64,000 nucleotides of DNA from Chloroflexota bacterium (GTDB taxonomy: Bacteria; Chloroflexota; Dehalococcoidia; Lucifugimonadales; SAR202-VII-2), in assembly GCA_003228115.1 (NCBI GenBank), contig QEVV01000003.1, forward strand, positions 141,466-205,465, written 5' to 3'. How positions within the stretch are numbered: position 1 is the first letter of the stretch; each line of letters begins with the position of its first letter. Below the pieces are notes generated by a model. It ran no database searches. It was not told where the DNA came from and was given only the letters and a program-made list of their open reading frames with translations. The position numbers and the translations under genes are program-made. Of this stretch, positions 25,515 to 34,295 are shown one piece after another.

Positions 25515-26732
25515 ATGGATTCAGGGCATACCGCTTGGATTCTAGTCGCTTCAGCGATGGTCTTGCTCATGACGCCGGGCCTAGCGTTCTTCTACAGCGG
25601 CTTGGTACGGGGCAAGAACGTCGTCAGCACGATCATGTACAGCTTCGCGGCCATGGGAGTCGTGAGCATTGTATGGGTGCTCTGGGGTTACAGCCTCGCC
25701 TTCGGACCGGACCAGGGCCACGTCATAGGGAACTTGCTCTACTTCGGCTTCGCTAACGTGGGGCAGGAGGCAGGGCCCTATTCGGACTTGATACCTCACA
25801 ACGTCTTCGCGATCTTCCAGATGATGTTTGCCATCATCACGCCGGCGCTGATCACCGGGGCGATAGCTGAACGCTTCAAGTTCAGCACCTACCTAGTCTT
25901 TCTTGTATTGTGGCTCACCTTCGTTTACTCGCCAATAGCCCACTGGGTGTGGGGAGGCGGCTGGATTGGCGACATGGGCGCCCTGGACTTTGCAGGCGGC
26001 ACCGTCGTTCACATCAACTCAGGCATAGCAGCGCTTGCAGCTGCAATCATGGTTGGTAAGAGAAAGGGGTTGGGACGAGACCCAATGGAACCCCATAACA
26101 TTCCTTACGTTGTTCTTGGAGCGGGTCTGCTGTGGTTCGGCTGGTTCGGATTCAATGCTGGCAGCGCCCTAGCAGCCGATGGCCTGGCAGGAAACGCCTT
26201 CTTGGTCACCAACACAGCAGCGGCGGCAGCAGCACTCACATGGATGGTGCTGGCCTGGAGGGTTGGCGGCAAGCCAAGCGCCGTGGCGGCGGCTTCGGGA
26301 GCTGTGGCAGGACTGGTAGCCATTACTCCTGCGGCGGGGTTCGTCGGGCCACTGGCAGCGATCGCCATCGGTGTTGGAGCTGGCACATTCTGCTTCTTAG
26401 GATTACGACTGCGAACGAAGCTGGGCTACGACGACGCTCTGGACGTATTTGCGGTGCACGGCATTGGCGGCATATGGGGTGCGCTCGCCACGGGCATATT
26501 CGCCACCGTCGCTATCAATGCTGGCATCGAGCTTGAGGGGTTAGTTGCAGGAGAATTCGAGCTATTCTGGAAGCAGATCGTAGCGATAGCGGCCACAATG
26601 GGCTACTCCTTCGTAGTCACTGTCGTTATCCTGAAGGTCCTCGATCTTACGATGGGGTTGCGCGTCTCCGAAGCCCAAGAGGCGGAAGGTCTGGACATGT
26701 CGCAGCACGGCGAGAGAGGTTACTCAGATTAG
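25515..26732 (+). CDS. amtB: Ammonium transporter
   Basis: 405 aa, 11 membrane segments expected. Starts MDSGHTAWILVASAMVLLMT after AAGGAGG. Amt signatures: MTPGLAFFYSGLVRGKN, AHWVWGGGWI, and the twin-His region GGTVVHINSGIAALAAA plus FAVHGIGGIWGAL, the two pore His residues. No N-terminal signal extension. Imports ammonium and is gated by the PII protein encoded 45 bases downstream. The GlnR-like boxes upstream suggest induction under nitrogen limitation. Confidence 0.96.
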   Translation: MDSGHTAWILVASAMVLLMTPGLAFFYSGLVRGKNVVSTIMYSFAAMGVVSIVWVLWGYSLAFGPDQGHVIGNLLYFGFANVGQEAGPYSDLIPHNVFAIFQMMFAIITPALITGAIAERFKFSTYLVFLVLWLTFVYSPIAHWVWGGGWIGDMGALDFAGGTVVHINSGIAALAAAIMVGKRKGLGRDPMEPHNIPYVVLGAGLLWFGWFGFNAGSALAADGLAGNAFLVTNTAAAAAALTWMVLAWRVGGKPSAVAAASGAVAGLVAITPAAGFVGPLAAIAIGVGAGTFCFLGLRLRTKLGYDDALDVFAVHGIGGIWGALATGIFATVAINAGIELEGLVAGEFELFWKQIVAIAATMGYSFVVTVVILKVLDLTMGLRVSEAQEAEGLDMSQHGERGYSD

Positions 26733-26777
26733 CTATGACCGGCCAATTCGCTTAGAAAGCACAGGAGATTTATAGAG

Positions 26778-27122
26778 ATGAACAAAATAGAGGCCATCAT
26801 CCGGCCCGAGAAGCTGACAGACGTTAAAGACGCCCTGGCCGCAATCGGCGTTGTGGGAATGAACTCAGAGAACGTTATGGGTCGCGGTAGGCAGAAGGGC
26901 GTGGTAGTCCACGAAGGAAGAGGCTCTAACCCCGTCACCATAGACATGCTGCCGAAGGTACGGGTCAACGTGGTCGTTTCCGACGCCGACACCGAGAAGG
27001 TATGCCAAACGATCATCGACGCAGCGCGCACGGGAGAAATCGGGGACGGCAAAGTGTTCATCATCCCGGTGTCGCAGGTGATCCGGGTGCGCACGGGAGA
27101 GCAAGGGGACGAGGCCATATAG
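26778..27122 (+). CDS. glnK: PII nitrogen regulatory protein with altered T-loop
   Basis: 114 aa. PII core is intact: MNKIEAIIRPEKLTDVKDAL, GRGRQKG, LPKVRVNVVV, GEIGDGKVFIIPV and IRVRTGE at the C-terminus. In the T-loop, E. coli GlnB has RGAEYMVDF with the uridylylated Tyr51; here it is RGSNPVTIDM with no Tyr and about two extra residues. So uridylylation or adenylylation at Tyr51 is impossible; ATP/ADP and 2-oxoglutarate sensing residues (Arg, Lys, Gln39 in GRQKG) look preserved. It should bind AmtB to block uptake when nitrogen is ample. Operon with amtB, ended by a terminator. Confidence 0.94.
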   Translation: MNKIEAIIRPEKLTDVKDALAAIGVVGMNSENVMGRGRQKGVVVHEGRGSNPVTIDMLPKVRVNVVVSDADTEKVCQTIIDAARTGEIGDGKVFIIPVSQVIRVRTGEQGDEAI

Positions 27123-27146
27123 GCCCAACCCCCAACGAGCATGCTT

Positions 27147-27177
27147 GAAAGGGACGGCGCAATGCGCCGTCCCTTTC
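27147..27177 (+). terminator. Terminator after glnK
   Basis: GAAAGGGACGGCGC, loop AAT, GCGCCGTCCCTTTC, then ATTTTGTT. A 14-bp perfect stem. Confidence 0.88.
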
Positions 27178-27247
27178 ATTTTGTTGAGGAACGTTGACGA
27201 CCATAAGAACCAGCCTTTCTCAAGCGGGTGGTTCGCTGTATGCTTTG

Positions 27248-27275
27248 GAGGGCTCTCCTGGGTAGGAGAGCCCTC
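27248..27275. other. 12-bp hairpin ahead of the small membrane gene
   Basis: GAGGGCTCTCCT-GGGT-AGGAGAGCCCTC, perfect, 24 bases before the start codon at 27300. There is no T-run, only TTGCTG, so it is either a weak terminator, an attenuator or an RNA-stability hairpin. Confidence 0.55.
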
Positions 27276-27299
27276 TTGCTGACCGCTGGAACAATCAAA

Positions 27300-27797
27300 A
27301 TGGAAACTCTTTTCGACAGCCTTTCAGGCCCCTTGGGCACTTTTCTTTCCGCAATGCTACCGGTGGGAGAGTTGCGCTTGGCCATCCCCCTTGGAATCAT
27401 TCATTTTGATATGCCGTGGTACCAGGCATTGTTCTACGGCGTCCTGGGGAACCTGGTGCCGGTGATACCTTTGCTACTGGGCCTCAAGCTAGCTGCCAGA
27501 ATACTGACCAGCTTCTCCAATCCATTGGGCAGGTTCCTTCTCTGGCGAGAGGGCAAAATCCGATCGTCCTATGGGGCCCGCTTTCAACGTTACGGAGCGC
27601 TGGCCCTTCTGCCTTTCGTGGCCATTCCTTTGCCCCTGACCGGCGCATGGACGGGTTGCCTGGCCGCCTGGGCTTTCGAGGTCCCACCCCGCAAGGCCTT
27701 TCCGGTGATCGCCGTCGGCGTCATTCTTGCCGGCGTAGTTGTCACGGCTCTGGTCCAATTGAGCGTTGACTTCCCCTTTCTCCGCAACTTCAACTAG
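27300..27797 (+). CDS. Small multidrug-export-like membrane protein (PF06695 type)
   Basis: 165 aa from the ATG at 27300; the track start at 27228 would run through the hairpin. Residues METLFDSLSGPLGTFLSAML, then the helix-pair motif PVGELRLAIPLGI with the typical E-L-R-L in a re-entrant loop, GNLVPVIPLLLGL, and ALALLPFVAIPLPLTGAWTG match the small multidrug export protein family, related to DedA/SNARE-associated proteins. About four membrane segments. The substrate is unknown; the family name rests on little evidence. Confidence 0.8.
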   Translation: METLFDSLSGPLGTFLSAMLPVGELRLAIPLGIIHFDMPWYQALFYGVLGNLVPVIPLLLGLKLAARILTSFSNPLGRFLLWREGKIRSSYGARFQRYGALALLPFVAIPLPLTGAWTGCLAAWAFEVPPRKAFPVIAVGVILAGVVVTALVQLSVDFPFLRNFN

Positions 27798-27842
27798 CGC
27801 CCTAATAGGCACTTCCCTCCTTGCTACGATTGTTACGGCGTC

Positions 27843-27857
27843 GCTATCATTGATAGC
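27843..27857. promoter_or_regulatory. 15-bp palindrome before the SDR gene
   Basis: GCTATCA-T-TGATAGC, perfect, 22 bases before the ATG at 27880. Possible operator, or a hairpin in the short leader. Confidence 0.4.
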
Positions 27858-27879
27858 AACGGAACAAGGGGCGTTTTTT

Positions 27880-28674
27880 ATGGACTTGGGTCTCAGCGGC
27901 AAAGTGGCGATCGTGGGCGGCTCCAGCAAGGGCATGGGCAGAGCTACCGCGGGCCGCTTGGCCGAGGAAGGAGCTAGAGTAACCCTCGTAGCCAGAGGTG
28001 AAGCTGGCCTCGCCAAGGCCGCCGAAGAGATAGCCGCTGCCACTACTCCGGAACAAGTGTTATCCGTCTGTGCTGATTTGTCCCGCGCTGGGGATGTAGA
28101 CCGGGTCATCAGCGAAACAGTCAGGGCGTTCGGGAAACTGGATATCCTCGTTAATAACGTGGGTGGGCCGCCGCCTGGACTGGCCGCAAGCGCTACCGAA
28201 GACCAGTGGCGAGCAGCCCTGGACCAGAACTTCTTCAGTGTTCAACGAATGTGCGTGCAGGCGCTCCCGTTAATGATCAAGCAAGGCGGTGGACGCATCG
28301 TTACGATCCTTTCCTACTCCCTGAAGGAGCCTGTAGCCAACTTGGTGTTATCCAACGCCGTCCGAATGGCCGCCCTTGGGTTCAGCAAGACCCTGGCTGA
28401 CGAGGTCGGGCCGGACAACATCACCGTAAACGTCGTTGGGCCTGGCGCTGTGATGACGGAGCGGTACCTGAGTCTAGTCAACGTCTGGGCCAAGGACGCG
28501 GGTGTTACTCCCGAAGAAATGTTAGCCCAGAAGCAAGCGGCGATCCCGTTGCGCAGAATAGGAAAGCCCGAAGAGATGGCCGACCTGATAGCCTTTTTGG
28601 TATCCGAAAGAGCCAGCTACATCACCGGCGCCTTCATCCCCTTGGACGGTGGCCTGATTCGAGCGCCCCTCTAG
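27880..28674 (+). CDS. SDR-like oxidoreductase lacking the catalytic Tyr-x3-Lys
   Basis: 264 aa from the ATG at 27880 (MDLGLSGKVAIVGGSSKGMG); the track start lies upstream. The cofactor motif GGSSKGMGRATA and the NNVGG structural motif are present, with a C-terminal ITGAFIPLDGG. Where classical SDRs have Tyr-x3-Lys, this protein reads NLVLSNAVRM, so Tyr becomes Ser and Lys becomes Arg. This matches an SDR subgroup described as beta-ketoacyl reductase-like but lacking a perfect catalytic tetrad. It may still bind NAD(P)H; the reaction is unknown. The catalytic Ser region reads ILSYSLKEP. It precedes hisS. Confidence 0.88.
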   Translation: MDLGLSGKVAIVGGSSKGMGRATAGRLAEEGARVTLVARGEAGLAKAAEEIAAATTPEQVLSVCADLSRAGDVDRVISETVRAFGKLDILVNNVGGPPPGLAASATEDQWRAALDQNFFSVQRMCVQALPLMIKQGGGRIVTILSYSLKEPVANLVLSNAVRMAALGFSKTLADEVGPDNITVNVVGPGAVMTERYLSLVNVWAKDAGVTPEEMLAQKQAAIPLRRIGKPEEMADLIAFLVSERASYITGAFIPLDGGLIRAPL

Positions 28675-28722
28675 CCCTAGTCCATACCAGCTCACCGCTT
28701 TAAGCCCAAGAGAGGAGTCACT

Positions 28723-29991
28723 GTGCGTTACCGGGCACCCAGAGGCACTACGGATATCCTGCCAGAAGAGCAGGTCTACTGGCGCTATGTCCAGGAATGC
28801 GCATCGTCCTTGGCGGAGACGTTCGGGTATGGCCGTATAGACACGCCCATATTCGAGGACACCGGCCTCTTCGTCCGAACTGTGGGTGAAGCCACCGACA
28901 TCGTCGACAAGGAGATGTACACGTTCGAGGACCGGGGCAGCGACCAAGTTACGCTGCGCCCCGAGGGCACGGCGCCGGTTTGCAGAGCGTATCTAGAGCA
29001 CGGGATGCACAACCTGCCGCAGCCCGTGCGTCTTTATTACCAGATATCCCTCTTCCGGTACGACCGGCCGCAGGCGGGACGCTACCGGCAGTTCCACCAA
29101 TTCGGTGTAGAGGCCATTGGGGACAGCGACCCAGCCGTCGATGCAGAGGTCATTGAGCTTGCCTGGCGCTTCTACGAGCGGCTGGGCCTTCAGGGACTAA
29201 CCCTAGCGCTGAACTCGATCGGGGACAAAACGTGCCGACCTCTCTATCTGGAACGCCTGGTGGAGTATTACACACCGCACGTTGAGCATTTGTGCCAGGA
29301 CTGCCAGGCACGTATCCACCGCAACCCACTTAGGCTACTGGACTGCAAACAGCTATCATGCCAACCCTATATCGCCGAAGCGCCGGTTTCCACCGAGTCT
29401 CTGTGCGACGATTGCAGAGAACACTGGGGTAGACTGACGACGCACCTTGGTGACCTCGGCATCGCCTATTCCGTGGACCATAGGCTCGTGCGGGGCCTCG
29501 ACTACTATAGCCGCACTGTCTTCGAGATCCTCCCTCCAGAGGAAGGTTCCCAAAGCACCTTGTGCGGCGGGGGGCGCTACGACGGCTTGATGGAGCAGTT
29601 GGGAGGTAAGCCAACGCCCGGAATCGGGTTTGCACTCGGCATTGAGCGGACCATTCTTAACCTGAAGCGCCAAGGCGTCACCGTACCCGATCAATCTACA
29701 ACAGCGGTTGCTATCGCCCATATGGGTGAAGCAGGCGGGAGAGAGGCCGTGAAGCTAGCCGCCCAGCTGCGCTCCGCAAAAACAAGCACCATTCTCTTGC
29801 CAGGCCAAAAGAGTCTTAAGGGGCAAATGCGCCACGCCGGGTCTCTGGGCGCTCGGTATGTCGTCATCATTGGAGACAAGGAAGCGGCCAATGGTGTGGC
29901 CACGGTGCGGGACCTTGCTGCCGCGGAGCAGCGCGAGGTTCCTCTGGGAGAGGTCATTGCCGCGGTGTCGCAAGATCATTCACATGATTGA
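28723..29991 (+). CDS. hisS: Histidyl-tRNA synthetase
   Basis: 422 aa, GTG start after GAGGAG. Class II synthetase: motif 1 region GTTDILPEEQ, motif 2 PVRLYYQISLFRYDRPQAGRYRQFHQFGVEAIG, HisRS-specific LVRGLDYYSRTVFEI, and motif 3 GGGRYDGLMEQLGG...GFALGIER. The C-terminal anticodon-binding domain (residues 325-415) begins STTAVAIAHMGEAGG. It contains a Cys-rich insertion (CQDCQARIHRNPLRLLDCK, then CDDC) that is common in bacterial HisRS. Charges tRNA-His in the cytosol. Confidence 0.96.
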   Translation: MRYRAPRGTTDILPEEQVYWRYVQECASSLAETFGYGRIDTPIFEDTGLFVRTVGEATDIVDKEMYTFEDRGSDQVTLRPEGTAPVCRAYLEHGMHNLPQPVRLYYQISLFRYDRPQAGRYRQFHQFGVEAIGDSDPAVDAEVIELAWRFYERLGLQGLTLALNSIGDKTCRPLYLERLVEYYTPHVEHLCQDCQARIHRNPLRLLDCKQLSCQPYIAEAPVSTESLCDDCREHWGRLTTHLGDLGIAYSVDHRLVRGLDYYSRTVFEILPPEEGSQSTLCGGGRYDGLMEQLGGKPTPGIGFALGIERTILNLKRQGVTVPDQSTTAVAIAHMGEAGGREAVKLAAQLRSAKTSTILLPGQKSLKGQMRHAGSLGARYVVIIGDKEAANGVATVRDLAAAEQREVPLGEVIAAVSQDHSHD

Positions 29992-30083
29992 ATCCCGAAC
30001 GACATGGGAAGGCGTTGACTGCTTACCAGCTTCTCTGGCGACTGGGAGGCAATCCTCCTCTGTTACAAGGCCACGGTAGCTGA

Positions 30084-30440
30084 ATGAAAGCGATTCCTGG
30101 ACGTTTCCTCACTGGTTTCGCATGGTTCATGGGGCTGTCGATGATAGCCCTCGGGATGGTCCACATCGTATTCATCACCACCAATTTGGGCCCGGAGGTT
30201 ACCGGCGACGAATGGTTCTCCCCAGTCTGGATGATTGCTGCCTGGGAGCTCCCTACCGCCGCCGCAATCCTTGGAGGCCTGATTTACGCTCGGCGATGGC
30301 CCTGGCCCGCAGCCCTAGCATTGGCGGTGGGGGCCATTTCTTACGGTGTTCATCTTTACTATTTCTGGCTGGTTGCTTTCCTCGCTGTGCTCGTCGCGGC
30401 CAGGGCATTGGCGATGGCGCGCCGCCTCTCGGCGGAATAG
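30084..30440 (+). CDS. Hypothetical small membrane protein
   Basis: 118 aa with four likely membrane segments (residues 10-35, 48-66, 72-85, 88-108): for example FAWFMGLSMIALGMVHIVFI and PAALALAVGAISYGVHLYYF. Ends with a basic tail. No family recognised; ribosome-binding site weak. The frame competes with 30122-30460, which looks like a shadow because it has an Arg-rich, unlikely composition. Confidence 0.6.
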   Translation: MKAIPGRFLTGFAWFMGLSMIALGMVHIVFITTNLGPEVTGDEWFSPVWMIAAWELPTAAAILGGLIYARRWPWPAALALAVGAISYGVHLYYFWLVAFLAVLVAARALAMARRLSAE

Positions 30441-30510
30441 GACGCATAACACTGAGATGACTGAGGGTGATCCAATTAACTCCAAATCGATCAACAAGTA
30501 GCAGCAGGCC

Positions 30511-31353
30511 ATGACAACTGTCCGCGAACAAACGATAGAGGCCAACGGCATCCCCACGCACGTTTACGTTGCTGGCTCAGGGCCTGCCGTAGTGTTGCTC
30601 CACGGGTTGGGAGGAGCGGCGGTCACGTGGCACCCCACCTGGGAGGGCCTAGCGGACCGGTTCACGGTCATCGTCCCGGATCTGCCAGGGCACGGCCGCA
30701 GCGAGGAGCCTCAGGGCAAATATGCCTTCGATGAAGCTCCGCTGTGGGTCATAGGCGTACTCGACGCCCTGGATATCCCTACGGCAGCCCTCGTCGGCAA
30801 CTCCATGGGAGGACTCTGGGCGGCGGCAACAGCGCTTAGATACCCGGACCGCGTGACCCAACTCGTCCTGGAGGACAGCGCTGGCTTGGGCCAGGAGATC
30901 TCCATAATCCTTCGGGTTTTGTCGATCCCGTTCTTAGGGGAGCTTCTGGCAAGGCCTTCACGCAAAAGTCTTCACACTGTCCTGAACAGGCTGGTGTACG
31001 ACCCCACCACCATTTCATCCGACTTTTTCGAGGAACTCTATTTGGAGCGCGCTCGGCCCAAGAACATGCGATCCTGGCTGAAAATGCTGCGGATCGGGGT
31101 TGGGCCGAGGGGAACCAGGCCCGAGATCCTTTTGCTCGACCGCTTGCCCAAGCTTGAGATGCCCACCCTTGTGATCTGGGGACAGCAAGACGCCGTGTTC
31201 CCAGTTCATCACGCGCAGCGTGCCATTGGCCTCATCCCCAACGGTCTTCTTCACATCTTCCCCATGTGCGGCCACTGGCCCCACATTGAGCACTCGGTGA
31301 AGTTCAATGGGTTGGTCGGCGACTTCTTGACCGAAGAGTTGACCCAAGCCTGA
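30511..31353 (+). CDS. Alpha/beta hydrolase
   Basis: 280 aa. Catalytic elements: oxyanion HGLGGA, nucleophile Ser in VGNSMGGLWA, acid Asp in WGQQDAVFP, and His in CGHWPHIEH. DLPGHGRSEEP is the usual beta4 turn. The cap region between residues 130 and 200 (FLGELLARPSRKSLH) is a typical hydrolase lid. The substrate is unknown; a carboxylesterase or C-C hydrolase of the MhpC type is possible. Cytosolic. ATG preceded by a weak AGCAGCAG. Confidence 0.88.
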   Translation: MTTVREQTIEANGIPTHVYVAGSGPAVVLLHGLGGAAVTWHPTWEGLADRFTVIVPDLPGHGRSEEPQGKYAFDEAPLWVIGVLDALDIPTAALVGNSMGGLWAAATALRYPDRVTQLVLEDSAGLGQEISIILRVLSIPFLGELLARPSRKSLHTVLNRLVYDPTTISSDFFEELYLERARPKNMRSWLKMLRIGVGPRGTRPEILLLDRLPKLEMPTLVIWGQQDAVFPVHHAQRAIGLIPNGLLHIFPMCGHWPHIEHSVKFNGLVGDFLTEELTQA

Positions 31354-31441
31354 ACCGGGCTCAATTACCTAGCAACGTCATCCCGATCCCGCTTCCTTTG
31401 GCCCCTGCCTATCGCGGTGAGAAGGAACTCGCCGACTGACC

Positions 31442-31474
31442 GTTTCCAGAGGCCGGAAACCCATGCGCTATACT
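31442..31474 (+). promoter_or_regulatory. Inverted repeat and -10-like box ahead of prfA
   Basis: GTTTCC-AGAGGCC-GGAAAC (31442-31460), then TATACT at 31469, 47 bases before the prfA start. The -35 is unclear, so the promoter call is tentative; the dyad could bind a regulator. Confidence 0.4.
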
Positions 31475-31520
31475 AAATAGCAGCCAACAAACGATTCATG
31501 AACCCAAGGAACTACCCCCG

Positions 31521-32603
31521 ATGACGATGCGAATCAATATCCCCGTGGCCAGGCTCGACAGCCTTCAAGCCCGCTACGAGGAAATCGAAGAACAAATGGC
31601 CCTGCCCGAGGTGGCCACGAACCCAGACGAGATACAGCGATTGGCCAAGGAACGTTCCTCTCTTGAAGTGGCCGTGTCCCTTTATCGCTCATACACGTCG
31701 GCGCTCAAGTCACTGGAAGACGCCAAAGAGATGCTCCGAGACCCCGAGATGGAAGACATGGCCAGGGCTGAGATAGATGGGATTGAACAGCGCCGTGCTG
31801 ACATTGAAGGTCAGCTTCAACTTGCCCTGGTATCCAAAGACCCGAACGACGAAAAGAACGTCATCGTAGAGATTCGGTCGGGCACGGGCGGCGACGAAGC
31901 CGCACTATTCGCCGCGGACCTGTTTCGCATTTATGGCCGCTATGCGGAAGGCCGAAAGTGGCAGGTCGACGTAGTGGATACCAGTGGGACTGCCGGCGGG
32001 GGCTTCAAAGAGATTGTTTTCGAGATCAGAGGCCAGGGCGCTTACAGCCGCTTGAAGCACGAAAGCGGCGTACACCGGGTGCAACGAGTCCCCACAACGG
32101 AAGCCAATGGGCGAATCCACACCTCAACGGCCACCGTCGCAGTGCTGCCGGAAGCTGAAGAGGTTGAAGTCGGCATCAGCCCAGAAGACGTCCGTATCGA
32201 CATCTTCCACGCCGGGGGCGCAGGCGGGCAGAACGTCAACAAAGTCGCCACCGCTGTCCGCATAACCCATCTGCCGACGGGCCTCGTAGTGGTCTGCCAG
32301 GATGAGCGGTCCCAGCACAGAAACCGAAGTAAGGCAATGGGCGTTCTTCGCGCCAGACTCCTGGATATAGAAACACGGCGGCAACACGAAGAGACGGCGG
32401 CCGACCGACGCTCCCAGGTTGGGTCGGGCGAGCGAGCCGAGAAGGTTCGAACCTACAACTTCCCTCAGAACCGAGTTACCGACCACCGTATAAATCTGAC
32501 GACCTACAACCTAGACCGTGTGTTGGAAGGCGATCTTGGCGAGTTTATCGACGCCTTGAGCGCCGACGAACACGCCCGCAAGCTGGAAGAGGCGGCTGTG
32601 TGA
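31521..32603 (+). CDS. prfA: Peptide chain release factor 1
   Basis: 360 aa. Reads UAA/UAG stops and releases the peptide. The peptidyl-hydrolysis loop is in HAGGAGGQNVNKVATAVRI; the RF1-type stop-recognition region is VHRVQRVPTTEANGRIHTST, followed by ATVAVLPEAEEV; the N-terminal helical domain covers residues 1-100. The start is ATG at 31521 (MTMRINIPVARLDSL). It overlaps prmC by four bases (GTGTGA), a common pairing in bacteria, since prmC methylates this factor. Confidence 0.96.
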   Translation: MTMRINIPVARLDSLQARYEEIEEQMALPEVATNPDEIQRLAKERSSLEVAVSLYRSYTSALKSLEDAKEMLRDPEMEDMARAEIDGIEQRRADIEGQLQLALVSKDPNDEKNVIVEIRSGTGGDEAALFAADLFRIYGRYAEGRKWQVDVVDTSGTAGGGFKEIVFEIRGQGAYSRLKHESGVHRVQRVPTTEANGRIHTSTATVAVLPEAEEVEVGISPEDVRIDIFHAGGAGGQNVNKVATAVRITHLPTGLVVVCQDERSQHRNRSKAMGVLRARLLDIETRRQHEETAADRRSQVGSGERAEKVRTYNFPQNRVTDHRINLTTYNLDRVLEGDLGEFIDALSADEHARKLEEAAV

Positions 32604-33469
32604 CCCCCTTCGAGGCTATTCGCCGGCTAGAGACGACGCTGGCGGCTGCCGGTTTAACAGAGTCCCGAATAGAAGCCGAAGCCCTTGTCATGCATGTCCT
32701 GGGTATGAACAGGACGGCCCTCTACATGGCCTGGCGTGACCCCATAGTTTCGGATGAGCAACGTGAAAGCCTCAATGCTCTGGGTAACAGAAGGCTCCGC
32801 CGGGAGCCCCTCGCCTACATTCTCGGTCATCGCGAGTTCTATGGCTTGGACTTCTTGGTCGATGAACGAGTCCTCATCCCCCGCCCTGAAACGGAACTGC
32901 TCGTCGATCTCGCCTTGGAAACCGCCCGCAGTATGGACATGGCAGGTGCGTTGACCGTGGCAGATATCTGCACGGGCTCCGGAGCGATTGCTATAAGTTT
33001 AGCCATCAATCTGCCACGGGCAGTTGTTTGGGCCACCGACATCTCCAGAGACGCGCTTGAGGTCGCTTCGGCCAACGCGCGTCTGCATGGTGTCGAGCAA
33101 CGCATACACTTCGCCCATGGCGACCTGCTTGTACCCCTATCCACTCAGTTCGACATCCTGGTGAGCAATCCCCCCTACGTCCCGAAGGACATCCTTAAGG
33201 CGCTGGAACCAGAAGTCCTCCGCGAACCGTCGCTGGCACTGGACGGAGGCGAGCAGGGACTCTCTGTAATTCGCCGCCTCCTGACGCAGGCAGCGCGAGG
33301 CCTCACAGACAGCGGTGTTTTTTTGATGGAATTCAGCCCCGAACAGGCAGAAGGGATTGCAGGTTTGGCCGCGATTGAGTTCGTTGGCGCTCAAGTGGGT
33401 ATCGTACGAGACCTAGCTGGGATGGACCGCTTTCTCATCGTTCGGACAGCGCACCGGGCACGGGGCTAG
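32600..33469 (+). CDS. prmC: Release factor glutamine N5-methyltransferase
   Basis: 289 aa, GTG start inside the end of prfA. Methylates the Gln of the GGQ loop in release factors. The catalytic motif is VSNPPYVP; the SAM-binding region is VADICTGSGAIAISLA; the N-terminal helical domain precedes PLAYILGHREFYGLDFLVD and VLIPRPETELLVD, the family signatures. Typical length. Coupled to prfA. Confidence 0.95.
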   Translation: MTPFEAIRRLETTLAAAGLTESRIEAEALVMHVLGMNRTALYMAWRDPIVSDEQRESLNALGNRRLRREPLAYILGHREFYGLDFLVDERVLIPRPETELLVDLALETARSMDMAGALTVADICTGSGAIAISLAINLPRAVVWATDISRDALEVASANARLHGVEQRIHFAHGDLLVPLSTQFDILVSNPPYVPKDILKALEPEVLREPSLALDGGEQGLSVIRRLLTQAARGLTDSGVFLMEFSPEQAEGIAGLAAIEFVGAQVGIVRDLAGMDRFLIVRTAHRARG

Positions 33470-33596
33470 GTCAGACTAAGAGGGTGGCATCCTTAGTGGC
33501 AACGGGACGGCGGGCGGGTCTGGAATCCGCATCTACCAAGAGCGCTCGTGAGACGAGCCCAACTAGTCTAGGCATAGAGCAGGTAAAAGCCTACCT

Positions 33597-34205
33597 CTAG
33601 GACAGCATCTCCGTAGGAGTCTGGCGGGGGCCGTAACCCTGCCAGTACTTGTTAGTAGCTGGGTCGAAGCGGCCCTGGAGGAAGGCACCCTGCTTCTCGC
33701 TCCTAATGATCACGGCGACGCTTCGCACGCCCTTGTTGTTCTCGGCGTGGATTTCCCAAGGCCTGACGAGGTCGACGACACCAGGACCCACGAAGTCGTT
33801 GGCGCTCTGTTCTATGACCGCTACATCGGGGTCTGAACCATCGTCGGTGCGCTTGTAGCGCTCAATGTACTCTGTCCCATCCAACACGCCATAGAGAGTG
33901 TAGATATGGGCGTGGTCGTGGACTTGGCTGACGCCGTCGTAACGGCTGTTGGCAGCCTTGGTCAGTCCATTGATGACGAAATTGTAGTCGGGGTCTTCAT
34001 AGAAAAGAAGGTTCTCAGCCCTGCCATCCTGGGGCACACAGTCAGGCCAATTCTTGGACGACTCCATCACCTGAGGGTCGCTTAGTAGCTCCAAGAGGAC
34101 GGGCCTCATGGACTCCCAGCGCTTCTCGGGATCCGGCTCGCCAGCAAACAACTCGCGGGTTTGAGCGATGAACTTCGTTACTGCGTTTTCTGTCTTTACG
34201 ACCAT
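33597..34205 (-). CDS. Cysteine-dioxygenase-like cupin protein
   Basis: 202 aa from the ATG at 34205, which follows AGGAGG by 7 bases; the ORF track extends it through the tRNA. Cupin metal site: HDHAHIYTLYGVLDGTEYIERY gives His-x-His and Glu, and PWEIHAENN the third His. This layout matches the cysteine dioxygenase/thiol dioxygenase group, which adds oxygen to thiols, and related predicted cupins (COG5553 type). N-terminal helices (VTKFIAQTRELFAGEPDPEKR) are typical. The substrate is uncertain: cysteine, mercaptopropionate or another small thiol. It lies 3' of tRNA-Leu on the same strand. Confidence 0.82.
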   Translation of the reverse strand: MVVKTENAVTKFIAQTRELFAGEPDPEKRWESMRPVLLELLSDPQVMESSKNWPDCVPQDGRAENLLFYEDPDYNFVINGLTKAANSRYDGVSQVHDHAHIYTLYGVLDGTEYIERYKRTDDGSDPDVAVIEQSANDFVGPGVVDLVRPWEIHAENNKGVRSVAVIIRSEKQGAFLQGRFDPATNKYWQGYGPRQTPTEMLS

Positions 34206-34295
34206 CTCTTGCCTCCTAGGGCAGACATCCAGCAATTCTCCCTGAACATACGCTCGGCGACGAAAGCTTGTCAAGCCGTTCGTGGAACCTTCAAA

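Noticed and set aside
33470-33596. tRNA-like fold between prmC and the cupin gene
   Set aside because: No acceptor stem or T-loop sequence; the only tRNA found is tRNA-Leu at 34296-34383.
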